64,000 nucleotides of DNA from Mytilus californianus (GCF_021869535.1 NW_026262593.1:56099318-56163317); one strand, 5' to 3'. Counted from the first letter of the stretch, positions 11,268 through 24,304 are shown. Notes: generated by a model from the letters alone, not told the origin. Numbers and translations: made by a program.

Positions 11268-12039
11268 CAATGACGAAATTTTCTACAGTTGACACAATTA
11301 GGAAGACACGGTTCACTTTCCTTAACCAGATAAAATGCAATTTCCGAATGGAAAATGAGATTGCACAAACGACAGCAACGGTTGCACATGATCTTGAAAC
11401 TGTCCACAAATCTTAAAAATATAAAGAAAATCAAAAATTTATACCGTGTAAATGGGATTGAATTTAAATATTTCTTTGTTGAAACGTTAAAAAAGAATTA
11501 AGGGATATGCATATGAAAGATTGAATGGAATTTGAAGTTCAACCACGATGAGATGTTAAAATAGAATGAAATACATCGGATATCTTTTTTTACTTTTTTT
11601 GCCTTTTCTTAATATCATATAGCACTTAATTCATATCAAAACCCAACACTTAATACAACATGTAAAAGTATAACTATTAATATGTTAACATTCTTATAAT
11701 TCTGTTGGTCTTGTTTATTATCATATCTAGTACATGTATGTCATTTCTATTTCTTTTGTTTATAGATTTGGTAAATGTTAATAAAACTGTCGCCGCCAAT
11801 GATAAATCAAAACATCCATAATGTTTTAAGCAACACTGCCAAAGGCCAACATATTCCTAATCGACTATTTCAAATGCTTCATTGTTCAATTTAAAACTAC
11901 TGTTGGCAGTATCCACTGATATCAAAATCCAAAGTGATGTGTAAAATCCAATGACAAGGAGACAAAGTGTAACCATTGTCAAAACAAAGATAACTTTGTT
12001 TCCTCTGGTAAAATTCGCCCATTTGTTTAAGAACAGCAT
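11268..12039 (-). pseudogene. Claudin-like pseudogene copy 1, exons 1 and 2
   Basis: Exon 1 (11694-12039) encodes the first membrane segment (KVIFVLTMVTLCLLVIGFY) and first extracellular loop. A TAG replaces the residue just before EYVGLWQCCLKHYGC, where the intact copies have a sense codon. The downstream frame is still readable. The exon 1 donor is GAATGT where the intact block B copy has GTATGT. Exon 2 (11268-11411) keeps the acceptor and the LWTVSRSCATVAVVCA segment, is 6 bp shorter than in the paralogs, and ends in ATAAG rather than GTAAG. A nonsense codon and two lost donors make a functional product unlikely. Confidence 0.8.
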
Positions 12040-12282
12040 ATTTATTTTCTTAAATAAGTTACTTTTTTCAACATGCAACATGAAAAGAACATCAATTGTT
12101 TATATAAATTACTGAATTAAGGTATATATTTGTGGCTTTGTGGAGATATGTCGTATTTCCGATGAGTTTTATATATAAATTTGGATTATAAGTACCCATG
12201 TCATTGTTTGAGTGGGCTTTTAGAATATCTCAGGGAAACTTATTTTCCCTAGAGATACTGTTATACAATAAAACTTTTTTCT

Positions 12283-12480
12283 GTGTTTTTCCTTCGTTTA
12301 ATTTTTGAGTTATTTGTTTCTTTTCTTTTCTTTTTCGTTTTTATCGGTTTCGTTTGTTTTTTTTTATTGTTTTTTTTTATTGTTTTATTTTTTTTTGTTT
12401 ATTTTTGTTGGAGTTTTTTGCTAGTTTTTTTGGTATTTTGTTTTGTTTTGTTTTTGTTTTGTTTTTTGTTTGTTTGCTTG
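12283..12480. repeat. T/G-rich low-complexity tract
   Basis: Runs of TTTTGTTTT on the plus strand, in the 5' flank of pseudo-exon 1. The plus-strand frame (12283-12546), rich in Phe and Leu, is a by-product. The unit-2 equivalent is at 18488-18670. Indels here account for most of the change in offset between the units. Confidence 0.8.
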
Positions 12481-14941
12481 ATGAATTTTGTGGGTGGATG
12501 TTTTATACTTTTTGATTCACCGATGACGGTTGTGCAAAAATTCTAATATTTTATATGGCATATACATCGGACAGGCTTATGTCAAGAAGTGCATTAAGCA
12601 AGAATCCAAAGCTGCACAAGTCTTCTGCAAAAAGATACTAAATCATATAAACCTGTTATTGAGTAGTAAGAACTGGCTGACGAATCTTAAATATGAGATG
12701 ACTCAAACGCAATACAAAAACTGTAGAAAGCAAACTGCAGTAGCTACCTTAAGGGTAAATAGATAGTTTCAATTCCATCTGGACTGGTTTTTACACTATA
12801 GGACAATCTAGAAGAGGTCTTCCTGTATTCTATTTAGACCTTTCTAAAAAACTCTACTCTTCGTCTTTTATCCATTATATAGGGACATATTAGAAGATTA
12901 ATTAAAACAAAACCTTAACAAATTATTTTGGCGGGAAAAATGTTATTTTGATGAGTTGTGGCCCAGTTTGAATATAACATTTATCTGCCACCTTTGTAAA
13001 TTGACTAAATTGCAGCATGGTTATATATATAAACAGGTTGTACACAGCACAAATCATTTTAATATTGCTTCTGTCTTACAAGTCTCTAACAAACAAAATA
13101 TTATATGACGTCTGTAAAAAATAGAAAATCATGGTCTCTTATGATGGCTGACAGCTTTAAATAGATAGAATATGTTAGGCCACACATTGCCTATTCGACA
13201 TGATTTCATAAAAGCATAAAAGTTGGTAAAATTCTGAAAAATCTTTCAGTAGAATTTGTGTTCATATAACCACTCCTTTAGTATTCATTTTTTTAATTAT
13301 ATTGTTGCATTTTGATTCTTTGAAAATAAACTTATTTCACTCTTTTGCAAAATAACCCTTTTAAGCTGACATTTAAAAATTCCCAATCAATCACTGATCT
13401 ATCCTTTTAACTTCACTGAGGTCTAATTTCGTTTTCACACAACACTATATTCTATGTTTTTGTCATTAAAGGTTTCATAGCAGTACTTATGGAGAGATAA
13501 GCAACATACATTTTGTTCGACGTGTTCTCTCTACTTTTCTTGTCCAATTTATTTTTACATTTAACAAGCTGTGGTTGAACAATGTGAGCTAACATATTCT
13601 GTATATTATCCATTTTTGACCACCTCGAGATTGCTTTAACTTGTTTCAGGTCCAAACTTTTATTTAAATACTTGCCACTTGCCATTGTTCAACTTACTAG
13701 AAATTAATCAATAATGTAATAATAAAATGAACAGCATGACATTAAGGTACACTGAGGAACACAGTTCCCCTTTCATTATTTTGTAAAGAAAATTATTTAA
13801 ATTAGTATAAAACCAAGTGTGAGGTTTATTTAAGAAATCCGTACAGAAATCCCTTACTTTTCAATGTTTTATGCTATCTAGATTTTTTTATTTAATTAGT
13901 CTCGGGTTCTATAATAAACTGTAAAAACACATACATTCTACTGACTTTGCTATCAGATAACTGCATAGTAATCCGTTCAATGCTATGTATGAAGTCAGCA
14001 AAACTACTATTGAAGCAAACAGATTTAATCGTGATAAGATAATGCACTTCTTTGTGGATGATTTCTTGAATGAAAATGTTTGGTGTTCTAAATTCATTTC
14101 TTGTTTTTATATTGGATAAAATGAGATATTTAAAAGATTAAATCAGACATCAACCAAACTACGCAAAAGACATTGAAAGTGTGATAAAGGTCTTCAACAG
14201 TAGACAGGAGCCTATGCAGTATGTAAAATTCTACATTGTTTCGATTCTAAAAAAATAAATCAAATTTTCCAAACTGTGGAAAACACAAAAAAACAAAACA
14301 AAAAAAACAAAAAAACGTTATATTTGTTTTTTTGTATAAAGAAAACACATTTTTATATTTTTGATGGAATGAGCAAAATCTATTTTGTTTACATTTATCT
14401 AATCGTTTACCTTTGTCGTATACAGTTATCCCCGTTTTATATACTTTAAGAAATTGACGAAACAAAAGATGGACCGTGTATATCAATAGAAGTTTTCTTT
14501 ATAAAACGAACCCCAAATCCATTGGATAAAACAGTGCATCTACCAAACACATAGAGAGCGAAAACATTGTTCAAAACCGGCTTCGAAATTTGCGTGCCTA
14601 TTCCGAAAAATATTTTGTCAGCAACGTGCAGTTTTATTGCATATTAAATAATCAGAACATGGAATTATTTAGTCTTATAGTAGAAATTATAACCCCGCAT
14701 GGCAGTCTACAAAATGTTCAGCTTTCATGGACTTTTACTTTTCTAAACGTATATTTTTGAAATCCCACAAAAAATTGTGACAATTATATATTGTAAGATA
14801 TGCCTTTGGTTATCGGGAATGGGGTTGCGGGAGGATTTTTAAAATGAGCATTATGAAGAAGAAAAAACTAACTTGCCTTAAACAGGATGAAAATGAATAT
14901 GCAGGTAATAAATGTGTACAAAAGTGAGAAAAAAAAAATAC

Positions 14942-15011
14942 CTGCAAAATTACACGCAATAATTCCCCCGAAAATATAAGTTGATGTGACCAAAACTTCA
15001 TGGTAAGCCAT
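14942..15011 (-). CDS. Possible first coding exon of an unidentified membrane protein (unit 1)
   Basis: An ATG in good context (AAGATGGCT) opens a 23-codon frame beginning MAYHEVLVTS and continuing with small hydrophobic residues. A GT donor follows directly at 14941. It could splice in phase to the exon-like frame at 13909-14097, which has a hydrophobic stretch (LNLFASIVVLLTSYIALNGL). I do not recognise the family. The duplicated copy (21137-21206) is nearly identical, which says nothing about selection because the duplication is recent. This is a guess from splice-site logic only. Confidence 0.2.
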
Positions 15012-16807
15012 CTTAACGAAAACTTGAAAATGAGAATTTTCTTATTTTAAATTATCATATTTCTATTTTCAGTGAATCCTGTAATCGGGGTCCAAACCAA
15101 AACAAATATGTAACAGTTAACAATTTTCCTAAATCACATGTTGATGTGACCATACCTTCATGAACAACTACCTAAATCAAAACCATAATCTGATACGGAG
15201 CGGACTAACGGACGGACGCACAAAACAGAACACACAAGCCCCTGCTATCGGAGGCTGGCATAAAAATGAATGTTACAACAATTATAACATGGATAAGCAC
15301 TGCAGATGAAATTTAAGCTTTGTTTTCTGTCTTTAAAAATTTGGAGGTCAGACATCTGTTCTCAGTATTTGACTTTTATGTATCATTAATAAATTCTATT
15401 TTTGTTTCATTAATGTTTTTATAATATTTCCGTCAGCAGGTAGTATCTTTTTATGTCAATTGTCTATTTCTCAAGTAGTTTTCTTTCTTATTTGAATCAA
15501 ACAACGGTCAAAGTTTTAATATCTTCTACAATTGTTATGAAATTGAACAAGTTCATTTTTAAATTGTGTAAAGAAAACGTTAACAATTATTTTTGCACCA
15601 GTTGAAATTTCCTGATTGCGTTTATTCCCACGATGTTGAAACAATGACAATGCTTTCAGTGCTACCCACTCTACATTTCCGTGGGACTCGATATCTCCAA
15701 TAGCTACGATATATATATTTGTTTATAAATTATAAATTTAGTACGTATACTTAATGTATCCGGTAAAAAGTAAAATCACAAAAATACTTTACTCCCAGGA
15801 AAATTCAAAAAGGAAAGTCCCTAATCAAATGGCAAAATCAAAAGCTCAAACACATCAAACGAATGAAAAACAACTGTCATATTCCTGACTTGGTACAGGC
15901 ATTTCCTTATGTAGAAAATGATGGATTTAATCTAGTTTTATAGCTAGCTAATTCCTCTCACTTGTCATTCTTGTATGACAGTCGCATAAAATTCCATTGT
16001 ATTGACAACAATGTGTGATCAAAACAAACAGACATAATAGGTAAAATTATCAAAAATAGAGATATATGTTTATCATAGTGGACGGACAGAAAATTTAAAC
16101 ATGAATACATCTATAGTGAATTGTAGGAAAAGACGCTTTAATATTCTAATACAGGGTTCAATGGGATCCGTCATCATGCATTGTACATAGTCGCTGTTTG
16201 TAATAAGAATAAAATCATGTTGTTCTTGCAACCAAACTTGGATAAAACATGCATTATAATATACTTTATGAAGTTTGGTTGACAGCCACAGCCGCCATTA
16301 AATATTCCGGGTATTTGTTAATTATTATAAAGTAAACTTCGCCGTACAATATACGGAAAATAAAAAATTAAGGTTGCCAATTGAAGAGCAGGAACTAGTA
16401 ATCATTCAAAAACATCTGATGTACCCCTAATGTTATTATTGGTAACGTGTTCTTCAATCTTTACCTATATGTGTTACAAAGTGTGTTATGTTAATATTGC
16501 TGTTTTTTTTATTTGTGTTTGCATTTTGGTTTGCCAATTATGTTGTCTGTTCTTCTGTTCGTTATTTTCTTTCTATTTTATCTGATTGTTTTAATTCTTG
16601 ACAAATATTGAACGGTCCTTGTTCCTTCGAATCCCTAAAAATAATCTTTAAGACACATAACATTACCATAATATATATTTCCATGAAGCAGATGACATTA
16701 ATTTCATTTTTCGTGAAAGAGTAAATTTTTTCGATATTACTCAAGGTAAACTTATTGTAAAAGATATCTGCTTCATAAATGTACTTGGCCGTCGAATAGT
16801 TATCAAA

Positions 16808-17450
16808 AGTACCAGGATTATAATTTGATACGCCAGACGCACGTTTCGTCTACATTAGACGCCACTCGATTTAAAATTGTTGCGTGTTTTAGTACATGAG
16901 AATTACACGTTTTTATCCTGCGATTTTCATATTCAAATATGGTGTTCCGAAACACCGAAGCGATATACAAAGAAAATGAAAATATCGACCCCTGGTAACC
17001 TTCATCTGTTGCAGGATCCTAAGTCAAACCACTTAGGCAGGTAGTTTGAAAATGTTACTGCTTTATGGAATTAAATTCAGAATAACAATTACTTATGATA
17101 GAAACACGTGTGAACGCAGACTGGATTCAATTACTGTATAATATATCCAGAAATACATCGGATTTCATTACACCCTATTTGAAACTAGCATGCATGTGAA
17201 AAGGATTATAAGCTCTTACAAATACCTTTGGTATTTGTTAACATGTGCAATGTAATGTATATTATTCCATAGGAATAGATTACCTTAGCCGTACATGTAT
17301 TTTGCAAAACCTTTCGGAATTTTTGGTCCTCAACGCTCGTCAACTTCGTACATTTTTGGCCTTCTTCACGTTTTTCATTCTAGCGTCACTCATGAGTCTT
17401 TTGTAGACGAAACGCGCGTCTGGCATACAAAATTTTAATCCTGGTACCTC
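16808..17450. mobile_element. Second copy of the inverted-end element (unit 2)
   Basis: Duplicate of the 10603-11245 element carried along in unit 2. Both ends are kept (AAGTACCAGGATT on the left, AATCCTGGTACC on the right). It is not an independent insertion. Confidence 0.55.
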
Positions 17451-17472
17451 TGATGAGTTTATTTAAACTTAT

Positions 17473-18244
17473 CAATGACGAAATTTTCTACAGTTGACAC
17501 AATTAGGAAGACACGGTTCACTTTCCTTAACCAGATAAAATGCAATTTCCGAATGGAAAATGAGATTGCACAAACGACAGCAACGGTTGCACATGATCTT
17601 GAAACTGTCCACAAATCTAAAAAATATAAAGAAAATCAAAAATTTATACCGTGTAAATGGGATTGAATTTAAATATTTCTTTGTTGAAACGTTAAAAAAG
17701 AATTAAGGGATATGCATATGAAAGATTGAATGGAATTTGAAGTTCAAACACGATGAGATGTTAAAATAGAATGAAATACATCGGATATCTTTTTTTACTT
17801 TTTTTGCCTTTTCTTAATATCATATAGCACTTAATCCATATCAAAACCCAACACTTAATACAACATGTAAAAGTATAACTATTAATATGTTAACATTCTT
17901 ATAATTCTGTTGGTCTTGTTTATTATCATATCTAGTACATGTATGTCATTTCTATTTCTTTTGTTTATAGATTTGGTAAATGTTAATAAAACTGTCGCCG
18001 CCAATGATAAATCAAAACATCCATAATGTTTTAAGCAACACTGCCAAAGGCCAACATATTCCTAATCGACTATTTCAAATGCTTCATTGTTCAATTTAAA
18101 ACTACTGTTGGCAGTATCCACTGATATCAAAATCCAAAGTGATGTGTAAAATCCAATGACAAGGAGACAAAGTGTAACCATTGTCAAAACAAAGATAACT
18201 TTGTTTCCTCTGGTAAAATTCGCCCATTTGTTTAAGAACAGCAT
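17473..18244 (-). pseudogene. Claudin-like pseudogene copy 2, exons 1 and 2
   Basis: Exon 1 (17899-18244) and exon 2 (17473-17616) repeat copy 1 with the same three lesions: the TAG before EYVGLW, the GAATGT donor after exon 1 and the ATAAG donor after exon 2. The exon 2 acceptor is TTTTTTAG here and TTTTTAAG in copy 1, one of the few differences. No exon 3 belongs to this copy. Shared lesions mean the gene was already dead when the 6.2 kb unit was duplicated. Confidence 0.8.
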
Positions 18245-21136
18245 ATTTATTTTCTTAAATAAGTTACTTTTTTCAACATGCAACATGAAAAGAACATCAA
18301 TTGTTTATATAAATTACTGAATTAAGGTATATATTTGTGGCTTTGTGGAGATATGTCGTATTTCCGATGAGTTTTATATATAAATTTGGATTATAAGTAC
18401 CCATGTCATTGTTTGAGTGGGCTTTTAGAATATCTCAGGGAAACTTATTTTCCCTAGAGATACTGTTATACAATAAAACTTTTTTCTGTGTTTTTCCTTC
18501 GTTTAATTTTTGAGTTATTTGTTTCTTTTCTTTTCTTTTTCGTTTTTATCGGTTTCGTTTGTTTTTTTTTATTGTTTTATTTTTTTTTTTGTTTATTTTT
18601 GTTGGAGTTTTTTGCTAGTTTTTTTGGTATTTTGTTTTGTTTTGTTTTTGTTTTGTTTTTTTGTTTGTTTGCTTGATGAATTTTGTGGGTGGATGTCTTA
18701 TACTTTTTGATTCACCGATGACGGTTGTGCAAAAATTCTAATATTTTATATGGCATATACATCGGACAGGCTTATGTCAAGAAGTGCATTAAGCAAGAAT
18801 TCAAAGCTGCACAAGTCTTCTGCAAAAAGATACTAAATCATATAAACCTGTTATTGAGTAGTAAGAACTGTCTGACGAATCTTAAATATGAGATGACTCA
18901 AACGCAATACAAAAACTGTAGAAAGCAAACTGCAGTAGCTACCTTAAGGGTAAATAGATAGTTTCAATTCCATCTGGACTGGTTTTTACACTATAGGACA
19001 ATCTAGAAGAGGTCTTCCTGTATTCTATTTAGACCTTTCTAAAAAACTCTACTCTTCGTCTTTTATCCATTATCTAGGGACATATTAGAAGATTAATTAA
19101 AACAAAACCTTAACAAATTATTTTGGCGGGAAAAATGTTATTTTGATGAGTTGTGGCCCAGTTTGAATATAACATTTATCTGCCACCTTTGTAAATTGAC
19201 TAAATTGCAGCATGGTTATATATATAAACAGGTTGTACACAGCACAAATCATTTTAATATTGCTTCTGTCTTACAAGTCTCTAACAAACAAAATATTATA
19301 TGACGTCTGTAAAAAATAGAAAATCATGGTCTCTAATGATGGCTGACAGCTTTAAATAGATAGAATATGTTAGGCCACACATTGCCTATTCGACATGATT
19401 TCATAAAAGCATAAAAGTTGGTAAAATTCTGAAAAATCTTTCAGTAGAATTTGTGTTCATATAACCACTCCTTTAGTATTCATTTTTTTAATTATATTGT
19501 TGCATTTTGATTCTTTAAAAAATAAACTTATTTCACTCTTTTGCAAAATAACCCTTTTAAGCTGACATTTAAAAATTCCCAATCAATCACTGATCTATCC
19601 TTTTAACTTCACTGAGGTCTAATTTCGTTTTCACACAACACTATATTCTATGTTTTTGTCATTAAAGGTTTCATAGCAGTACTTATGGAGAGATAAGCAA
19701 CATACATTTTGTTCGACGTGTTCTCTCTACTTTTCTTGTCCAATTTATTTTTACATTTAACAAGCTGTGGTTGAACAATGTGAGCTAACATATTCTGTAT
19801 ATTATCCATTTTTGACCACCTCAAGATTGCTTTAACTTGTTTCAGGTCCAAACTTTTATTTAAATACTTGCCACTTGCCATTGTTCAACTTACTAGAAAT
19901 TAATCAATAATGTAATAATAAAATGAACAGCATGACATTATGGTACACTGAGGAACACAGTTCCCCTTTCATTATTTTGTAAAGAAAATTATTTAAATTA
20001 GTATAAAACCAAGTGTGAGGTTTATTTAAGAAATCCGTACAGAAATCCCTTACTTTTCAATGTTTTATGCTATCTATATTTTTTTATTTAATTAGTCTCG
20101 GGTTCTATAATAAACTGTAAAACACATACATTCTACTGACTTTGCTATCAGATAACTGCATAGTAATCCGTTCAATGCTATGTATGAAGTCAGCAAAACT
20201 ACTATTGAAGCAAACAGATTTAATCGTGATAAGATAATGCACTTCTTTGTGGATGATTTCTTGAATGAAAATGTTTGGTGTTCTAAATTCATTTCTTGTT
20301 TTTATATTGGATAAAATGAGATATTTAAAAGATTAAATCAGACATCAACCAAACTACCCAAAAGACATTGAAAGTGTGATAAAGGTCTTCAACAGTAGAC
20401 AGGAGCCTATGCAGTATGTAAAATTCTACATTGTTTCGATTCTAAAAAAATAAATCAAATTTTCCAAACTGTGGAAAACACAAAAAAACAAAACAAAAAA
20501 AACAAAAAAAAGTTATATTTGTTTTTTTGTATAAAGAAAACACATTTTTATATTTTTGATGGAATGAGCAAAATCTATTTTGTTTACATTTCTCTAATCG
20601 TTTACCTTTGTCGTTTACAGTTATCCCCGTTTTATATACTTTAAGAAATTGACGAAACAAAAGATGGACCGTGTATATCAATAGAAGTTTTCTTTATAAA
20701 ACGAACCCCAAATCCATTGGATAAAACAGTGCATCTACCAAACACATAGAGAGCGAAAACATTGTTCAAAACCGGCTTCGAAATTTGCGTGCCTATTCCG
20801 AAAAATATTTTGTCAGCAACGTGCAGTTTTATTGCATATTAAATAATCAGAACATGGAATTATTTAGTCTTATAGTAGAATTTATAACCCCGCATGGCAG
20901 TCTACAAAATGTTCAGCTTTCATGGACTTTTACTTTTCTAAACGTATATTTTTGAAATCCCACAAAAAATTGTGACAATTATATATTGTAAGATATGCCT
21001 TTGGTTATCGGGAATGGGGTTGCGGGAGGATTTTTAAAATGAGCATTATGAAGAAGAAAAAACTAACTTGCCTTAAACAGGATGAAAATGAATATGCAGG
21101 TAATAAATGTGTACAAAAGTGAGAAAAAAAAAATAC

Positions 21137-21206
21137 CTGCAAAATTACACGCAATAATTCCCCCGAAAATATAAGTTGATGTGACCAAAACTTCATGGTA
21201 AGCCAT
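21137..21206 (-). CDS. Possible first coding exon, duplicate (unit 2)
   Basis: Copy of the 14942-15011 candidate in unit 2, with the same ATG context and GT donor. The partner frame at 20092-20292 has a 1-bp deletion relative to unit 1 that changes its last residues. Very uncertain as a gene. Confidence 0.18.
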
Positions 21207-21992
21207 CTTAACGAAAACTTGAAAATGAGAATTTTCTTATTTTAAATTATCATATTTCTATTTTCAATGAATCCTGTAATCGGGGTCCAAACCAAAACAA
21301 ATATGTAACTGTTAACAATTTTCCTAAATCACATGTTGATGTGACCATACCTTCATGAACAACTACCTAAATCAAAACCATAATCTGATACGGAGCGGAC
21401 TAACGGACGGACGCACAAAACAGAACACACAAGCCCCTGCTATCGGAGGCTGGCATAAAAATGAATGTTACAACAATTATAACATGGATAAGCACTGCAG
21501 ATGAAATATAAGCTTTGTTTTCTGTCTTTATAAATTTGGAGGTCAGACATCTGTTCTCAGTATTTGACTTTTATGTATCATTAATAAATTCTATTTTTGT
21601 TTCATTAATGTTTTTATAATATTTCCGTCAGCAGGTAGTATCTTTTTATGTCAATTGTCTATTTCTTAAGTAGTTTTCTTTCTTATTTGAATCAAACAAC
21701 GGTCAAAGTTTTAATATCTTCTACAATTGTTATGAAATTGAACAAGTTCATTTTTAAATTGTGTAAAGAAAACGTTAACAATTATTTTCGCACCAGTTGA
21801 AATTTCCTGATTGCGTTTATTCCCACGATGTTGAAACAATGACAATGCTTTCAGTGCTACCCACTCTACATTTCCGTGGGACTCGATATCTCCAATAGCT
21901 ACGATATATATATTTGTTTATAAATTATAAATTTAGTACGTATACTTAATGTATCCGGTAAAAAGTAAAATCACAAAAATACTTTACTCCCA

Positions 21993-22385
21993 GGAAAATT
22001 CAAAAGGAAAGTCCCTAATCAAATGGCAAAATCAAAAGCTCAAACACATCAAACGAATGGATAACAACTGTCATATTCCTGACTTGGTACAGGCATTTTC
22101 TTATGTAGAAAATGGTGGATTGAACCTGGTTTTACAGCTAGCTAAACCTCTCATTTGTATGACAGTCGCATCAAATTCCATTATATTGAAAACGATGCGT
22201 GAACAAAATAAACAGACACAATAGGTAAAAATGTCAAAAATAGGGGTACAGCAGTCAACTTTGTGTTATCATCTTAATCACTATAAAAACAAACAAATGT
22301 AACAAAGAAGCACAAAAAGGCATACACCAAATTTAACATCCTCATTTTGCTTTTTTAAAACCATTGCATTTGTTAAATTCAATAA
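21993..22385 (+). repeat. Dispersed repeat at right duplication boundary (copy R)
   Basis: Starts GAAAATTCAAAAGGAAAGTC and runs through GGTTTTACAGCTAGCTAAAC, GACAGTCGCATCAAATTCC and AGGGGTACAGCAGTCAAC to about 22385. It is longer than and diverged from copy L. The ORF at 21949-22224 lies within it and is not a gene. Confidence 0.8.
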
Positions 22386-22395
22386 TAAGAAAAAG

Positions 22396-22454
22396 CCCAT
22401 CAAAGGTTTGTATTGCAACACCAAACGTTACTAAGCATACAAATAAATCAAGAC
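22396..22454 (-). pseudogene. Claudin-like exon 3 fragment with its acceptor
   Basis: The first ~59 nt of a claudin-like exon 3 (GATTTATTTGTATGCTTAGT on the minus strand, starting at 22454). The upstream intron bases match the block A exon 3 region (9439-9590), and another copy of the dispersed repeat follows near 22555. It breaks off abruptly at 22396. It is the remnant of a further gene copy; I could not find its exons 1 and 2 upstream. Confidence 0.7.
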
Positions 22455-22554
22455 CTACAATAAAATATACACTATTTTCATACATTTTAAATAAAAAAAG
22501 TGCTGCCTATATATATAAAAAGTAAAATAACAAAAATACCGAACTCCAAGAAAT

Positions 22555-22650
22555 GCTCAAAACGGAAAGTCCATTATTGAATGGCAAAATCAAATGCTCA
22601 AACACATTAAAGGAATGGACAACTGTCATATTCCTTATTTGGTACAGGTA
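22555..22650 (+). repeat. Dispersed repeat, diverged copy
   Basis: CAAAACGGAAAGTCCATTAT, then CAACTGTCATATTCC and TTTGGTACAGGTATTTT. Same family as the copies at 9594 and 21993, truncated after about 95 bp. Confidence 0.7.
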
Positions 22651-24238
22651 TTTTGTTGTTGATGACAGATCATTGATTGATCCTGTTGAATGTTTAAACA
22701 ATTTGCCTGACTTGTTGCAATGTAGAGCTTAACATATTCCATAGTCACCTGACCTTTGTTATGTATGTGCATTCTAAATGTCTAGTTATTTGTGTCGTTT
22801 GACTGCTGTTTCGTTGGTATACTTTTAAATAGTAGTATTTTGTTACTTCATCATTCAACTTATCAGTCTGAGACTAACAAATATGTTATAGTGTATAAAG
22901 TAATACCATTTGTGCTGATTTGGAGGGTAGAGGACCATAGAATAAAGGTGTAAAAACTATGGAATTTTAAATATATGCATAAAACTAAATTTCAAAGAAC
23001 TTTTTGTGTGAAAAAGGGAATATTACCCTCAGAAGCCGCATCACAAAAGGCTTTTCGGGGTGTGTTAAATTATGGAAAAACTAATCTCACTTCATACCCC
23101 AAAAATTAAATCACATATGTGAAAATGTCTCAGCTTCGAAACTAGCCATCATGCATATCCATGTTTACGATATAAGGAGAGGAATTGAGGAACAGGCTAG
23201 CATTACCGCCTACCTGAAATCCTTTTCGCATCTGTACCCAGCTGTTACATTAAGATCCGTGTCCGTATTTTTCATCTTAGATAAAAGAAAATGAGGTTGA
23301 GTCATAGATCTTTATATATTAATTCTCTGATCTTTCAAACTAAACAGGCTATTAGTTATTGCTAGTATCCTCATAACTTACCATGAAGTGTTTTATTGTA
23401 CCGAAAAACAGAATTTTTATAGAAATCCCAGTACACCATCTTGCCTCGAGCAATAGTTGATATCTCAAGGAAAACAAACTTTAACTCAATACGTGTATTA
23501 TTATTCACCGTTTTACTTGTCAAATAAGTTTGTTTAACCTTGAAACAAAAATTAAGGAAAAGTTAAAAATTAGCGTATCACAGGGACGCAATTTGTTGGT
23601 ATAACATGTTTTTGGTAAACAAAGTGAATTGAAAGAATGTTATATTAAGCAAAGGCTGGTGATTTCTCATGAAATAATACTTATCATCCATACTTTTCAA
23701 AAATACTTGAAATTGCCATGATTAATGCTATTTTCTTTTTCGTTTCTTTTAGATAAGATTAGACGACGTTATTTTGGAATAAAAGTAATGTATTTGAAGA
23801 GTTGCTGACAGAGTTCAACCAATCACAATTTGTGTTACATACCTAACTGCATTAGAATACTATTTTTAGTGATAGACCACTCTTTAATGAGAAGCTCTGT
23901 TTGTATTAAAATAATCTTCGTTAACGGCAGTCTAATTTGTTTTTATGTAGAATTGAATGGAACTAGAATAAGTACGAGATTTCCCACAGAATCACATATA
24001 TTTCAGAAAATCTGAAATAAATGCACTCTTTTGGTACTTAACACCATTATTTTGATTTTATGCCTGTCTTAAAAGAATTAGGATTAAAAATGCTTTATAT
24101 CTTATGTTTTCTCATGTTTAGATGTCTGCATAGAAAATAGCGAAATGGTCCAAAGTGCGATGTGTTTGTAAGAATACGGTCGCAAATTTAGAACGTTAAC
24201 AATACAAATGTTACCAAGAATCATCAAAATCGGGCTTC
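22651..24238. other. AT-rich stretch with no recognisable gene
   Basis: Only short frames (for example 23830-24015) with no recognisable domain. A moderately GC-richer stretch at 23100-23280 was read in all frames without finding a convincing splice-bounded exon. Confidence 0.5.
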
Positions 24239-24304
24239 ATAGATATAGGAAGATGTGGTATGAGTGCCAATGAGACAACTCTCCATCCAAGTTACAATTT
24301 ATAA
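24239..24304 (+). repeat. Solitary PLE 3'-end fragment
   Basis: ATAGATATAGGAAGATGTGG followed by TGAGTGCCAATGAGACAACT matches the outer end of the repeat that adjoins PLE coding remnants at 7899, 35794 and 43628. Confidence 0.65.

Larger units (their letters stand above)
9594..15798. repeat. Tandem 6.2 kb segmental duplication, unit 1
   Basis: Starts at the dispersed repeat GAAAATTCAAAACGGAAAG and carries claudin-like pseudo-exons 2 and 1 plus upstream sequence. The same order of sequence recurs in unit 2, offset by 6205 bp at first and 6195-6196 bp after small indels in a T-rich tract. Only scattered single-base differences are visible, so the duplication is recent. Confidence 0.95.
15799..21992. 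repeat. Tandem 6.2 kb segmental duplication, unit 2
   Basis: Near-identical copy of 9594-15798. Its left junction joins the sequence that also precedes copy R (ACTTTACTCCCAG) to the L-type dispersed repeat. That is the arrangement expected from unequal crossing-over between repeats L and R. Exon 3 of the claudin-like gene lies outside the unit, so only exons 1 and 2 were duplicated. Confidence 0.95.

Noticed and set aside
12283..12546. Highly hydrophobic ORFs (also 18488-18710)
   Set aside because: Translations of a T/G-rich low-complexity tract; indels between the two units disrupt them.
13452..13685. 77-codon minus-strand ORF present in both units (19648-19881)
   Set aside because: Near-identity is explained by the duplication; no recognisable family or splice partners, so I left it out of the annotation.
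9594..22385. Regarding the 6.2 kb direct repeats as an LTR retrotransposon or a CRISPR-like array
   Set aside because: The units are adjacent, contain gene exons and introns, and have dispersed-repeat junctions; there is no gag/pol and no short spacer structure.
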